Assembly (NCBI RefSeq): GCF_040655735.1
Contig: NZ_JBFAKK010000014.1
Location: 62,001 to 126,000 of the forward strand
Direction of reading: 5' to 3'
DNA from: Phytomonospora sp040655735
GTDB lineage: Bacteria > Actinomycetota > Actinomycetes > Mycobacteriales > Micromonosporaceae
DNA: 64,000 nt
Under the pieces are notes generated by a model. That model ran no database searches. It was given only the letters and a program-made list of their open reading frames with translations, and was not told where the DNA came from. The first letter of the stretch is position 1. Each line of letters opens with the position of its first letter. Both the position numbers and the translations under genes were made by a program. Shown in pieces: positions 17,416-25,856 of the stretch.

Positions 17416-18300
17416 GTGTCGCCCGACCCCTCCTTGGGCGACACCGACCTGCCGCTGCTGTCCCGCGGCGTCATCGAGCGAGCGGCCCACCGCCGCACCG
17501 ATGACGCCTGGCTGGCCTCGGCGTGGCTGTCGGCGCGCATCCTGCTCATGGACGACGACGGCCGCGTACCCGTCGACGCCGAAGGCCGCCTCGCCTACGT
17601 CGAGGCGGCCGACGCGCCGGAAGGGGAACGCTGGTTCCTCGGCCTGGACGTGACCGGCACGCCGTACTTCGCGGTGCGCACCGAGGTCGGCGCGTCCTCG
17701 TCGAACCTGCGCCAACTGGCGATGGAGCTGTCCGACGTCGACGCCGAGCTGTGCTCGATGGCGCTGGCGCTGGTCAACTGGCACCGGACGCACGTCTACA
17801 GCCCCGTCAACGGCGAGCGCGCCGTGACCTCGCACGCCGGCTGGGTCCGCCAGCCCGAGGGCGGGCCGCCCATGTGGCCGCGGACAGACCCGGCGATGAT
17901 CGTGCTGGTCACCGACGGCGGCGACCGCTGCCTCCTGGCGCGCGGCGCGGGCCGTCCGGAGAACTGGTACTCGTGCCTGGCGGGCTTCGTCGAACCCGGT
18001 GAGTCGGCCGAGGCGTGCGTGGCGCGCGAGGTCTTCGAGGAGGTCGGTCTGCGCGTGCACGGCGTGCGGTACGTCGTCTCGCAGCCCTGGCCCTTCCCCG
18101 CTTCGCTGATGCTCGGGTTCTACGCGCTGGCCGACCCCGACGCGCCGATCACCCGCGACCCCGGCGAGATCGCCGACGCGCGCTGGTTCACCCGCGACGA
18201 GCTTCGCGACGCCCTAGAAGGGCGCTCGACCTCGATGGCCACGCCGGGCGGGATCTCGGTGGCCCACCACCTGATGGACCGCTGGGTTCGGTCGGGCTGA
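17416..18300 (+). CDS. nudC: NADH pyrophosphatase NudC
   Basis: A 294-residue protein starting at GTG 17416, one base past the M16 stop. The Nudix box GX5EX7REUXEEXGU is complete (GFVEPGESAEACVAREVFEEVGL, split here across 20 residues), and the NADH-specificity motif SQPWPFP follows. NudC hydrolyses NAD(H) to NMN(H) and AMP and removes NAD caps from RNA. The N-terminal domain and linker are present, but the usual four-cysteine zinc ribbon is eroded: the segment after the first Cys reads NWHRTHVYSPVNG with no further Cys. Its place between adnB and mycoredoxin-uvrD2 mirrors the mycobacterial order. Confidence 0.9.
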   Translation: MSPDPSLGDTDLPLLSRGVIERAAHRRTDDAWLASAWLSARILLMDDDGRVPVDAEGRLAYVEAADAPEGERWFLGLDVTGTPYFAVRTEVGASSSNLRQLAMELSDVDAELCSMALALVNWHRTHVYSPVNGERAVTSHAGWVRQPEGGPPMWPRTDPAMIVLVTDGGDRCLLARGAGRPENWYSCLAGFVEPGESAEACVAREVFEEVGLRVHGVRYVVSQPWPFPASLMLGFYALADPDAPITRDPGEIADARWFTRDELRDALEGRSTSMATPGGISVAHHLMDRWVRSG

Positions 18301-18307
18301 GGGATCC

Positions 18308-18685
18308 TCAGCCCTCCGCGAGCCCGGCGAGCAGGCCGAGCCCGTTGCGCCAGGACAGCTCGGTGACCCCCGCGTCCTCCAGCTCGCCCTCCTCGGTGAC
18401 CACGACCGTCGTGCCGCCGTCGGCCGCCGTCAGCGTGATCTCGACCCGCGGGCCCGGGTCGGGCAGCATGCGAAAGGCGAAGAGCCGCCCGGGTTCGACG
18501 CGGTCGACGACGCCGGGGAAGTCGCCGTGCTCGGGCCAGCGCAGCACGATGCGCCCGCCGGGGCGGGCGTCGACCTCGGCGCCCCCGAAGGAGTACCACC
18601 GCGACAGGTTCGCCGGCTCGGTGATCAGCGCCCACACTTCTGCGGGCGAGGCGGGGATCAGGGCCTTCACGCGCACGCGGTCCAT
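18308..18685 (-). CDS. SRPBCC (AHSA1/START-like) domain protein
   Basis: A 125-residue protein with the helix-grip pattern: RVKALIPASPAEVWALITEP, RWYSFGGAEVDARPGGRIVLRW and a C-terminal helix (SWRNGLGLLAGL). These small soluble proteins bind hydrophobic ligands or act as HSP90-activator-like folds; the ligand cannot be told from sequence. It is convergent with nudC, with 7 bases between stops. Confidence 0.85.
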   Translation of the reverse strand: MDRVRVKALIPASPAEVWALITEPANLSRWYSFGGAEVDARPGGRIVLRWPEHGDFPGVVDRVEPGRLFAFRMLPDPGPRVEITLTAADGGTTVVVTEEGELEDAGVTELSWRNGLGLLAGLAEG

Positions 18686-18905
18686 ACGGCGACGCTAACA
18701 GCGCCCGGGCCCACCGTCGGCGATTCGGCCCGGCGGCCCGGTACGCGCGGCCGGTGGCGGCTGACGTTCGCCGCGCCCCGGTCCACGTTCGGGCCGGATT
18801 CACCGCCGAGGCCGAAGATCGGTAACACGAACGCTTCTCGCGTCGCTGCATAATTGCGGCGGCCCAACGCCGGCGATCTTCTCCCGTACCAGAAAGCAGC
18901 CCTCA

Positions 18906-19673
18906 GTGTTCATGACGAAGAAGGCCCTGCGCTTCGGTCTGCCGACGTTCCTCGCGGCGGCCGCCACGGCCGTCGCGATGCTCCTCGCGTCGCCCGCGTA
19001 CGCCACCACCAACACGATCTCCCTGCGTGACGCGCACCAGGGCACCAAGGCGGCCGATTTCGGCAAGCCCAGTTGCGACCAGGTGCCCGGCGGTCCCCTG
19101 ACCGGCCAGGACGGCTGGGTGTTCGTCCTGCCCGGCGCGGTCGGCGCGGAGGGGAACTTCCTTTCGCTGACGGTCACCTTCGCCGACCTCGGCGGCGTCG
19201 AGCACGTGGTGCAGATCCCGGGCGCCTCCGGCGGCATCGTCAGCGGCTCGGGCGACAACAAGGCCTACGCGATCACCGAGGCCGGATGGACCCTCGTGGA
19301 CGCGACCGCCGTGGTCGAGGGCGGGAACCCCAACGGGATCTTCAACCTGACCCACACCTGCCCGGGCACCGAGGGCGGCGGCCCCAGCCCGTCGACCAGC
19401 CCCTCGGTCACCGAGAGCCCGACCGCGTCCCCGACCGCGACGCCCACCCCGACCACGACCCCGTCGTCGTCGCAGACCCCGACCGGGCCCACGCCGTCGT
19501 CGTCGACCACCGCGCCCGCGCCGACCACCACGACCACCACGCCGGGCGGCCTGCCCGTGACCGGGGCCGGCCTCACCGGCATCCTCGTCGCCGGTGTCGC
19601 GCTCGCCGCGGCCGGAACCGCCGCGCTGCTGTTCGTCCGCCGTCGCCGCGCCGTCGCCGGAGCCGAGGACTGA
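18906..19673 (+). CDS. Surface protein with LPxTG-like sorting signal
   Basis: About 255 residues: a Sec signal peptide (hydrophobic core FLAAAATAVAMLLA, cleavage after AYA), a roughly 115-residue beta-rich domain with two Cys (SCDQV and HTCPG), and a long Ser/Thr/Pro linker (residues about 150-215). A classical sorting tail follows: LPVTGAG, a hydrophobic helix, and RRRR. A class E or A sortase should anchor it to peptidoglycan; none is in the window. Start GTG 18906 or ATG 18912, both with weak ribosome sites. Confidence 0.82.
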   Translation: MFMTKKALRFGLPTFLAAAATAVAMLLASPAYATTNTISLRDAHQGTKAADFGKPSCDQVPGGPLTGQDGWVFVLPGAVGAEGNFLSLTVTFADLGGVEHVVQIPGASGGIVSGSGDNKAYAITEAGWTLVDATAVVEGGNPNGIFNLTHTCPGTEGGGPSPSTSPSVTESPTASPTATPTPTTTPSSSQTPTGPTPSSSTTAPAPTTTTTTPGGLPVTGAGLTGILVAGVALAAAGTAALLFVRRRRAVAGAED

Positions 19674-19684
19674 CATCGCCGTCG

Positions 19685-19717
19685 ACCGCCCCCGCCGTCA
19701 CCGTCGGCGGGGGCGGT
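19685..19717. terminator. Hairpin terminator after the surface protein gene
   Basis: Arms ACCGCCCCCGCCG (19685-19697) and 19705-19717 pair perfectly around a 7-base loop, 12 bases after the stop, followed by TAACG. Confidence 0.7.
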
Positions 19718-19760
19718 TAACGCTTTGCGCCCATCCGTCCTGTTCGCTTAGCGTCGCCCG

Positions 19761-20519
19761 ATGATCGAACCTCCCCCGCGCCTCGCCCGCATGCGCTTCC
19801 ACGGACCGCTGTCCGACGCCCGCGCCGCCCGCATGGTCGCCCGCCTCGGCGCACGCGTCCCCGCGACCGTCCTCGACCTCGGCTGCGGCTGGGGCGAGCT
19901 GATGCTCGACGTCCTTGCCGCCGTGCCCGGCGCCCGCGGCACCGGCGTCGACGTCACCGCCGAAGACCTCGAACGCGGCCGCCGCAACGCCGGCGACCGC
20001 GGACTGGCCGGCAGCGTCGAGTTCGTCGAGGGCTCGGCCGCCGACCACACCGGCGAGCCCGCCGACCTCGTGCTGTGCCTGGGATCCAGCCACGCCCTCA
20101 GCGACGAGCAGCCGCCCCACCACACCGCCGCCGCCCTGCGCAGGCTCCGCGAACTCGTCGCCCCCGGCGGCCGCGTCCTGCTCGGCGAGAGCTTCTGGGA
20201 GCGCACGCCCACGCCCGCCGAACTCGACGCGATGTGGCCCGACGCGTCGGTCGCGGAGTTCGGCGACCTCGCCGGGCTCGTCCGGCTCGCGCTCGACGCA
20301 GGCTTTCGCGTCGAGTGGGTCGAGACGGCGACCTTCGGGGAGTGGGAGGAGTTCGAGTCGGCCTACCTCGCCGACAAGGAGGTGTGGCTGGCGGCCAACG
20401 CCGGGCACCCCGAGGCCGAGCGGATCAGGGGCGAGGTCGACGGGCACCGGCGGTCGTTCCTCGGCGGGTACCGGCGGGTGCTGGGGCAGGCGTACTTGAC
20501 GTTGGTGCCGGTGGGGTAG
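19761..20519 (+). CDS. Class I SAM-dependent methyltransferase
   Basis: A 252-residue protein starting at ATG 19761. Motif I is VLDLGCGWGELMLDVLA, motif II GVDVTAEDLERGRRNA, and motif post-II VEFVEGSAADH then DLVLCLGSSHAL. The C-terminal part (GGRVLLGESFWER, then WEEFESAYLADKEVWL) is typical of small-molecule methyltransferases, and the substrate is not evident. It is monocistronic: a terminator lies upstream and a convergent gene downstream. Confidence 0.88.
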   Translation: MIEPPPRLARMRFHGPLSDARAARMVARLGARVPATVLDLGCGWGELMLDVLAAVPGARGTGVDVTAEDLERGRRNAGDRGLAGSVEFVEGSAADHTGEPADLVLCLGSSHALSDEQPPHHTAAALRRLRELVAPGGRVLLGESFWERTPTPAELDAMWPDASVAEFGDLAGLVRLALDAGFRVEWVETATFGEWEEFESAYLADKEVWLAANAGHPEAERIRGEVDGHRRSFLGGYRRVLGQAYLTLVPVG

Positions 20520-20532
20520 CGGCGGGGCCGGG

Positions 20533-20991
20533 TCAGGACGGCGGGGAGGCGGCGTGCCGGTGGGCCGCTCCCCGTCGGGGGCGTCCGGCCGTGCGCTCGG
20601 CGGCCTCGTCGGGGGCGATGTCGGTCATCGTGACCAGCGCCCAGATGACGAAGACGTCGAGGGCGATGATGATCAGCGCCCAGAACGGCTGGTGGGGCAG
20701 CCAGAGGAACTGCGCGGTCGCCGAGAGGGCGGCCAGCACGGCGCCGACGGCTCGCGCCCAGGCCGCACCGGTGAAGACGAAACAGCCGGCGACGAAGGCC
20801 ACGACACCGATGATCAGGTGGATCCAGCCCCAGGTGGTCGTGTCCATCGCCCACAGGTAGCCGGTTTTCGCGCCGAAGAACTCACCGCCGGCGATCGCCG
20901 CGATGCCCAGGAGGGCCTGCCAGATTCCGGCGACGGTCAGCATCCACGCACCGAAGTAGGCGCCCCCGACCGACCATGCCTTGCTGCTCAT
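20533..20991 (-). CDS. Four-helix membrane protein (DUF7144-like)
   Basis: A 152-residue protein with four predicted membrane helices (residues about 12-32, 53-75, 79-98 and 104-122) and a basic, disordered C-terminal tail. The pattern FGAWMLTVAGIWQALLGIAAI ... TWGWIHLIIGVVAF matches the actinobacterial DUF7144 family as I recall it. It is probably an integral membrane protein of unknown role. Start ATG 20991 behind GGGAAGAGATC. Confidence 0.75.
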   Translation of the reverse strand: MSSKAWSVGGAYFGAWMLTVAGIWQALLGIAAIAGGEFFGAKTGYLWAMDTTTWGWIHLIIGVVAFVAGCFVFTGAAWARAVGAVLAALSATAQFLWLPHQPFWALIIIALDVFVIWALVTMTDIAPDEAAERTAGRPRRGAAHRHAASPPS

Positions 20992-21048
20992 GATCTCTTC
21001 CCCCTCTAGACCGTTCTACGCGGTTCCGGTCTCCGGCGCGGTGGAACG

Positions 21049-21795
21049 TCAGGAGTCGCGCATCCGGGCCCTGAGCACGTCGAACTCGCAGCCCGGCGCG
21101 TCGGGATCGAAGCCGTGCTCGATCAGCCAGCGCGATGCCTTCAGGCTGCGCAGCGACCACCAGGCGCGGATCACGTCCCGGTCGGCGTCGTCGCCGTAGC
21201 CGGCCAGCAGGTCGTCCAGGCACTCCTCGTGCCCGAGCGTCAAGGTGGCGAGGTCGAACATGGCGTCGCCGGGGGCGGCCTCGGACCAGTCGATGATGCC
21301 GGTGAGCTCGTCGCCCTCGACGAAGATGTGGGTGATCTGCAGGTCGCCGTGGATGAAGGACGGTTTCCACGGCCGGAGCGCGCCCTCGGCGATCTCGCGG
21401 TTGCGCCTGACCACCTCGGCGGGCAGTACGGCGCTGTCCAGCAGCCACGCGCACTCGCGGTCGAGTTCGGCGGCGACGTCTTCGAGCCGGACCCCGGGCC
21501 AGGGTGGCAGCGGCGCGTCGTGCATCCGGCGGATGGCGGCGCCCGCCGCGGCCCACGCGGCCGGGGACGCCGGCGACGGTTCGCCGAGGACACCGAGGGC
21601 CTTGCCGGACACCGCGGCGATCGCCAGGACGGGCGGTTCTCGCCAGAGGATCGGCGGGGTCGGCACCGGCACCATGGCCATCGCCCGCACCTCGACCTCG
21701 GCGTGCGCCGGGTCGGCGTCGACCTTCAAGAACACGTCGCCGACCCGCAGCGTCGCGCGCTGGCTGTGGGCGACGACGACCTCGACCTTTTCCAT
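21049..21795 (-). CDS. Aminoglycoside phosphotransferase-fold kinase
   Basis: About 248 residues. The Brenner motif HGDLQ appears as IHGDLQITHIF and the metal-binding motif as GIIDWSEA, so the phosphotransferase core is intact. The N-terminal nucleotide-binding lobe is short (RATLRVGDVFLKVD). Such proteins phosphorylate antibiotics, fructosamines or other small molecules; the substrate is unknown and resistance should not be assumed. Start ATG 21795 (AGGATGG upstream) is preferred to ATG 21804. Confidence 0.82.
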   Translation of the reverse strand: MEKVEVVVAHSQRATLRVGDVFLKVDADPAHAEVEVRAMAMVPVPTPPILWREPPVLAIAAVSGKALGVLGEPSPASPAAWAAAGAAIRRMHDAPLPPWPGVRLEDVAAELDRECAWLLDSAVLPAEVVRRNREIAEGALRPWKPSFIHGDLQITHIFVEGDELTGIIDWSEAAPGDAMFDLATLTLGHEECLDDLLAGYGDDADRDVIRAWWSLRSLKASRWLIEHGFDPDAPGCEFDVLRARMRDS

Positions 21796-21888
21796 AGCGG
21801 CCATCCTGGCGGGGACGGCCGCCGCTGTCGCCGGATTTTCACGATGGAGGCCGCCCTGTCGCGGAGCGGCGGTCCGAACGCTCGAAAG

Positions 21889-21915
21889 AGGGCCCCGGCG
21901 TCTCGCCGGGGCCCT
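21889..21915 (-). terminator. Hairpin terminator after mycoredoxin
   Basis: Perfect 12-base arms (21889-21900, 21904-21915) around a 3-base loop. On the minus strand the stem is followed by CTTTCGAG. It lies 55 bases past the mycoredoxin stop. Confidence 0.7.
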
Positions 21916-21969
21916 GCCAAGCCTTGGGGCGGCCGAGGCGGCTCGATCGGCCCGCGCCGGCCACCGCCG

Positions 21970-22203
21970 CTATTTCGCCAGCTGCGCCTTGACCTGCACG
22001 ATCGTCGGGTTCGTCAGCGCCGTGCCGTCGGCGAAGCGCACCGTGGGCACCGTCTGGTTGCCGCCGTTGACGCTCATCACGAACTCGGCCGCCTTCGGGT
22101 CGGCCTCGATGTCGACGACCTCGTACGCGATGCCCTCGCGGTCCATCTGCGACTTCAGCCGGCGGCAGTAGCCGCACCACTCGGTCGAGTACATCGTCAG
22201 CAT
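21970..22203 (-). CDS. mrx1: Mycoredoxin (glutaredoxin-like)
   Basis: A 77-residue thioredoxin-fold protein with the active site C10-G-Y-C13 in TEWCGYCRRL, the cis-proline motif TVPTV, and the C-terminal GG-type loop replaced by FADGTALTNP. Mycoredoxins use mycothiol to reduce mixed disulfides in the actinobacterial cytosol. It is divergent from uvrD2 with 88 bases between starts, the same neighbour as in mycobacteria (Rv3198A beside uvrD2), which supports the assignment. Confidence 0.92.
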   Translation of the reverse strand: MLTMYSTEWCGYCRRLKSQMDREGIAYEVVDIEADPKAAEFVMSVNGGNQTVPTVRFADGTALTNPTIVQVKAQLAK

Positions 22204-22291
22204 CTCTGCACATCCTTAACATTCGACGGGGGGCCCCGAAAGAGGCTACGCCAGGCACCAACGTCAGAGCGGCCTGAAATGATGGCGTGCT

Positions 22292-24406
22292 GTGAGCTAC
22301 GACCGCGCCGAACGAGTACTCGCAGGATTGGACGACGAGCAGCGCGAGGCGGTGTCGGCCCCCGCCGGGCCGGTGTGCATCCTCGCCGGTGCCGGCACCG
22401 GCAAGACCCGGGCCGTCACGCACCGCATCGCCTACCGCGTCCTGCGCGGTGACGTGCGCCCGCAGCACGTCCTGGCGGTGACCTTCACCGCCCGCGCGGC
22501 CGGCGAACTGCGCGACCGCCTCCGCCGGCTCGACACCGACGGCGTGCAGGCCCGGACCTTCCACTCGGCGGCCCTGCGCCAGCTCCGCTACTTCGCCCCG
22601 CGCCTGCTCAAGAGCCGCGAGGCCCCCGACCTGCTCGACTCGAAGGCCAAGTTCGTCGGCATCGCCGCCGCCCGCCTCGGCCTGTCGTTCAGCCGCACGA
22701 AACTGCGCGACCTCGCCGGCGAGATCGAGTGGGCCAAGTCCAGCCTCGTCGAGCCCGACTCCTACCAGACGATGGCCCTGCGCGCCGGGCGCGACATCCC
22801 CGGCGACGCCGCCGAGGTCGCCAAGGTCTACACCGCCTACGAGGAGGCCAAGACCCGCGCCGGCGTCATCGACTTCGAGGACATGCTCTCGCTGACCGCC
22901 CGCGGCATCGAGGAGCACGAGGACATGGCCGAGCAGATCCGGGCGCAGTACCGGCTGTTCATCGTCGACGAGTACCAGGACGTCAACCCCCTCCAGCAGC
23001 GGCTGCTCAACGCCTGGCTCGGCGAGCGCGACGACCTCACCGTCGTCGGCGACGCCGCCCAGACGATCTACTCGTTCACCGGCGCCACCGCCGACTACCT
23101 CCTCGACTTCACGCGCGCCCACCCCTCGTCGAAGGTGGTCCGCCTCGTCCGCGACTACCGCTCGACGCCGCAGGTCGTCAAGCTCGCCAACGACACCATC
23201 GCCGCGGCCACCGGCGCGCAGGCGAAGCTGCGCCTCCAGCTCATCGGCCAGCGCCCCGACGGCCCGCCCCCGCAGACGCTGACCTTCGACGACGAGCCCG
23301 CCGAGGCCGCCGCGGTCGCCGCGCGCTGCGCCGAACTCATCGCGCGCGGCACCCCTCCGGGCCAGATCGCGGTGCTGTTTCGCACCAACGCCCAGTCGGA
23401 GGTCTACGAGGCCGCCCTCGCCGACGCCGACATCCCGACGGTCGTGCAGGGCGCGGCCCGCTTCTTCGACCGGCCGGAAGTCCGCCAGGCCGTCGTGGCG
23501 CTGCGCGCGGCCACCCGCACTTCCCACGATGGCCAGAGCCTCCCTGAGGCCGTCACCGAGGCTCTGGAGGCCGTCGGCTGGCGCCCCGGCTCGGCCCCCG
23601 GGGGCGGTCAGGCGCGCGAGAAGTGGGAGGCCGTCGCCGCGCTCGTGCGCCTCGCCGAGGAGCACACCGAGATGAGCCTGCCGGAGTTCAACGACGAACT
23701 CGCCCGGCGCGCGTCGGTGCAGCACGTGCCCACCGTCGACGGTGTGACGCTGGCCTCCCTCCACGCGGCCAAGGGCCTGGAGTGGGACGCGGTGTTCCTC
23801 GTCGGCCTCGCCGAGGGCACTCTCCCGACGACCTACGCGCGCACGCCCGTGCAGGTCGAGGAGGAGCGGCGGCTGCTCTACGTCGGCATCACCCGCGCCC
23901 GCGAGCAGCTGTGGCTGTCATGGTCGCTGGCGCGTTCACCGGGCAGCAGGCCGAGGCGTCCCTGCCGCTTCCTGGCGAGCGCGCTGACCGCCGACCGGCC
24001 CGAACTGGCCGCGCAGGCCAAGGCGCCGGGCAAGAAGCGCTCGTCGAGGTCGGGGCCGATCAAGTGCCGGATCTGCGGCAAGACGCTCATCGACGCCGAG
24101 CCGCGCAAACTGGGCCGCTGCCTCGACTGTCCGTCCGATGTGGACGAGGAGCTGTACGAGCGGCTGGTGGCCTGGCGGACGCTGGTCGCGAGCAAGGCGG
24201 GGCTGCCCGCCTACACCGTTTTCACCAACGCCACGTTGACCGCGATCGCCGAGCAGCGACCGGAAGCGCTGACCGCGCTGACCAAGATCAGCGGCGTCGG
24301 GCCGCGCAAGCTCATGGTCTATGGTGAGGCGGTGATCTCCCTGGTAGCTGGCGCGGAACCTGATGAGGTATCGGCCGAAGGGTTGAGTTCGGCAACGGAT
24401 TCATAA
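22292..24406 (+). CDS. uvrD2: ATP-dependent DNA helicase UvrD2
   Basis: A 704-residue superfamily 1A helicase. Walker A is GAGTGKT (residues 33-39), motif II VDEYQDVNPLQ (about 229-239), motif III GDAAQTIYSFTGA, motif V TLASLHAAKGLEWD and motif VI YVGITRARE. After the motor come a tetracysteine module (KCRICGK ... RCLDC, residues about 590-613) and a C-terminal HRDC-like domain (residues about 625-690). Motor, tetracysteine and HRDC together distinguish UvrD2 from UvrD1/PcrA. The start is GTG 22292. Confidence 0.95.
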   Translation: MSYDRAERVLAGLDDEQREAVSAPAGPVCILAGAGTGKTRAVTHRIAYRVLRGDVRPQHVLAVTFTARAAGELRDRLRRLDTDGVQARTFHSAALRQLRYFAPRLLKSREAPDLLDSKAKFVGIAAARLGLSFSRTKLRDLAGEIEWAKSSLVEPDSYQTMALRAGRDIPGDAAEVAKVYTAYEEAKTRAGVIDFEDMLSLTARGIEEHEDMAEQIRAQYRLFIVDEYQDVNPLQQRLLNAWLGERDDLTVVGDAAQTIYSFTGATADYLLDFTRAHPSSKVVRLVRDYRSTPQVVKLANDTIAAATGAQAKLRLQLIGQRPDGPPPQTLTFDDEPAEAAAVAARCAELIARGTPPGQIAVLFRTNAQSEVYEAALADADIPTVVQGAARFFDRPEVRQAVVALRAATRTSHDGQSLPEAVTEALEAVGWRPGSAPGGGQAREKWEAVAALVRLAEEHTEMSLPEFNDELARRASVQHVPTVDGVTLASLHAAKGLEWDAVFLVGLAEGTLPTTYARTPVQVEEERRLLYVGITRAREQLWLSWSLARSPGSRPRRPCRFLASALTADRPELAAQAKAPGKKRSSRSGPIKCRICGKTLIDAEPRKLGRCLDCPSDVDEELYERLVAWRTLVASKAGLPAYTVFTNATLTAIAEQRPEALTALTKISGVGPRKLMVYGEAVISLVAGAEPDEVSAEGLSSATDS

Positions 24407-24582
24407 ATACGGTTGCGCTCTTCATACGAGGGGGCATAGCCTTCAAACCGCTGCGGCAGGACCAGGTGTGATCGCCGGTCGCGGCAGGTGTCGGGTTAGG
24501 GTTGACACCGTTCCAGCAAGGCAAGTGCGAGACCCGCAAGTTCCGTAGATCGCCCCGAGAGTCAGAGCAGGAGGTGTTTCCA

Positions 24583-25053
24583 GTGGCAAGCAACACAGAA
24601 TTCGCGCGGCGTTGGACGCACACCGCTGCCCTGATGTCGGCGGCGATCCGTAGCGGCGAAGCCAAAGCGAGCCTGATGGACGTCAGCGTCCTCGGTTCCC
24701 TTCCGGTTCTGTCCGCGTCGGCGGGTCTATCGCACGACGAGTGCCCGGTCTTCTCCGTCACTCCGGCGGTGCGTCGTCTCGCGCCGTTCGGTGCAGCGGT
24801 CCAGGGGACCAGTGTGCCCTTTGCTCAGGGTGTCGAGGTCGCGTACCTCGTCGCCCAGGCGCAGGACCAGGCCCTCGCGTACCTCCAGACCGCCGCCGCC
24901 GAGCGCCGGGGCACGACCGTGCTCGCCACGACCGTGCCCGTCGCCGCCGCGCTGCGCAACCACAAGTCCATCTCTGTCGACCCGCGTCCGGTTAGTGGCA
25001 AGGGTCGTAAGGGCGGAGTCCCCCCTCGGGGCAGACCGGATGAAAAGGGCTGA
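24583..25053 (+). CDS. Hypothetical protein in the uvrD2-whiB7 interval
   Basis: A 156-residue protein starting at GTG 24583 with a perfect AGGAGG ribosome site eight bases upstream. It has no signal peptide and no recognised domain. The middle is Ala/Val-rich and probably helical (YLVAQAQDQALAYLQTAAAER), and the C-terminus is short and basic (GKGRKGGVPPRGRPDEKG). Its stop codon lies inside the loop of a hairpin that precedes the whiB7 terminator, so its translation could influence whiB7. I know of no gene at this place in mycobacteria. The coding bias looks real but weaker than in the neighbours. Confidence 0.6.
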   Translation: MASNTEFARRWTHTAALMSAAIRSGEAKASLMDVSVLGSLPVLSASAGLSHDECPVFSVTPAVRRLAPFGAAVQGTSVPFAQGVEVAYLVAQAQDQALAYLQTAAAERRGTTVLATTVPVAAALRNHKSISVDPRPVSGKGRKGGVPPRGRPDEKG

Positions 25054-25067
25054 CACAGCCCATCCGG
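25036..25067 (+). promoter_or_regulatory. Leader hairpin spanning the stop codon upstream of whiB7
   Basis: Outer arms CCGGAT (25036-25041) and ATCCGG (25062-25067) and inner arms GGGCT/AGCCC (25047-25051, 25057-25061) pair perfectly. The TGA stop of the 24583 gene starts at 25051. A ribosome reaching that stop would cover the hairpin. It lies 11 bases before an intrinsic terminator. Confidence 0.5.
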
Positions 25068-25078
25068 ACTCACCTCGA

Positions 25079-25117
25079 GGCCGCGGACCCGCTACCGGGT
25101 TCGCGGCCTTTGTTTTG
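25079..25117 (+). terminator. Intrinsic terminator/attenuator in the whiB7 leader
   Basis: 13-bp stem with one G-U pair (25079-25091 with 25096-25108), loop CTAC, then TTTGTTTTG (25109-25117). It ends 33 bases before the whiB7 start. Conditional termination in the leader is the known control of whiB7 in actinobacteria; here it may also end the upstream gene. Confidence 0.85.
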
Positions 25118-25150
25118 TCCAAGGTCCCGGTTCACACAAAAGGAACGAAA

Positions 25151-25561
25151 TTGTCAGTCCACCTGCTCCGCAACGACCGAACCGAAACCGAAAGTGAGGT
25201 GACCGGGGTGTTCACCCTTGGTCTGGACCTGACCGCCGACACCGCCGTGGCCGACGGTCGCCAGCTGCCCTGCCGGCAGAACGACGCCGACCTGTGGTTC
25301 GCCGAGACCCCCACCGAGCTCGAGTACGCCAAGTCGCTGTGCGGCGACTGCCCCGTGCGCGTCGAGTGCCTGGCCGGCGCCCTTGAGCGCCAGGAGCCCT
25401 GGGGCGTCTGGGGCGGCGAGATCTTCGAGCGCGGCGTGATCGTCGCCCGCAAGCGGCCCCGTGGCCGTCCCCGCAAGGACGACGCCGTGACCGCCGCGAA
25501 GGCGCAGGCCGCCCTGGTCAGCCGTACCGCCGAGCTCCTCGTCGAGAAGGCGGCCGCCTGA
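25151..25561 (+). CDS. whiB7: WhiB7, Fe-S transcriptional activator of intrinsic resistance
   Basis: A 136-residue protein. Four iron-sulfur cysteines (C41, C64, C67, C73) are spaced as C-X22-C-X2-C-X5-C. The turn GVWGGEIF (85-92) and the AT-hook RGRPRK (104-109) identify WhiB7 among the WhiB proteins. It binds SigA at AT-rich promoters and induces drug efflux and ribosome-protection genes. TTG 25151 with AGGAA upstream gives the N-terminus MSV as in mycobacteria; GTG 25199 or 25208 would shorten it. The residues after the AT-hook (about 27) form a longer tail than in M. tuberculosis. Confidence 0.95.
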   Translation: MSVHLLRNDRTETESEVTGVFTLGLDLTADTAVADGRQLPCRQNDADLWFAETPTELEYAKSLCGDCPVRVECLAGALERQEPWGVWGGEIFERGVIVARKRPRGRPRKDDAVTAAKAQAALVSRTAELLVEKAAA

Positions 25562-25685
25562 CATGTATGCCGAACTGGGTGTCAAACCCGCAGAGGGAAA
25601 CACGATGACTCCGGAGCGAAAGCCGAGCATCGAGCCGACGAAGCAACCGATCTTCACGAACCTGCGCACCAAGAAGGACAGCACC

Positions 25686-25820
25686 ATGAATCTTCTCAAT
25701 GAAGCCTTGGCTCGAGCGCGAATGCGCGAGCTCTGGCGCTACGAGACCCGCGGCTACGTCGGCCGGCACCGCAGTGCCCGCGACATCGCCGCGAAGGTCC
25801 GCAAGCGCGAGAGCCTCTAA
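25686..25820 (+). CDS. Very small basic protein after whiB7
   Basis: A 44-residue protein starting at ATG 25686 with AAGGAC upstream. It is Arg-rich and predicted to form one amphipathic helix (LLNEALARARMRELWRYE). Similar tiny basic proteins starting MNLL are scattered through actinomycete genomes, from memory. An in-frame ATG at 25605 with GAGGG upstream would give 71 residues. It is followed directly by a terminator. Confidence 0.55.
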   Translation: MNLLNEALARARMRELWRYETRGYVGRHRSARDIAAKVRKRESL

Positions 25821-25856
25821 GCCTTCGAGTTCGAAGTACCACCGAACAGATCATTT

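Noticed and set aside
21049..21795. Aminoglycoside resistance gene
   Set aside because: The kinase fold is broad and the substrate cannot be inferred; no resistance context.
24502..24507. TTGACA as a -35 for the 24583 gene
   Set aside because: No acceptable -10 at 16-18 bases spacing.
25079..25117. Riboswitch upstream of whiB7
   Set aside because: Simple terminator and one hairpin only; no conserved aptamer elements that I recognise. Translation-linked attenuation fits better.
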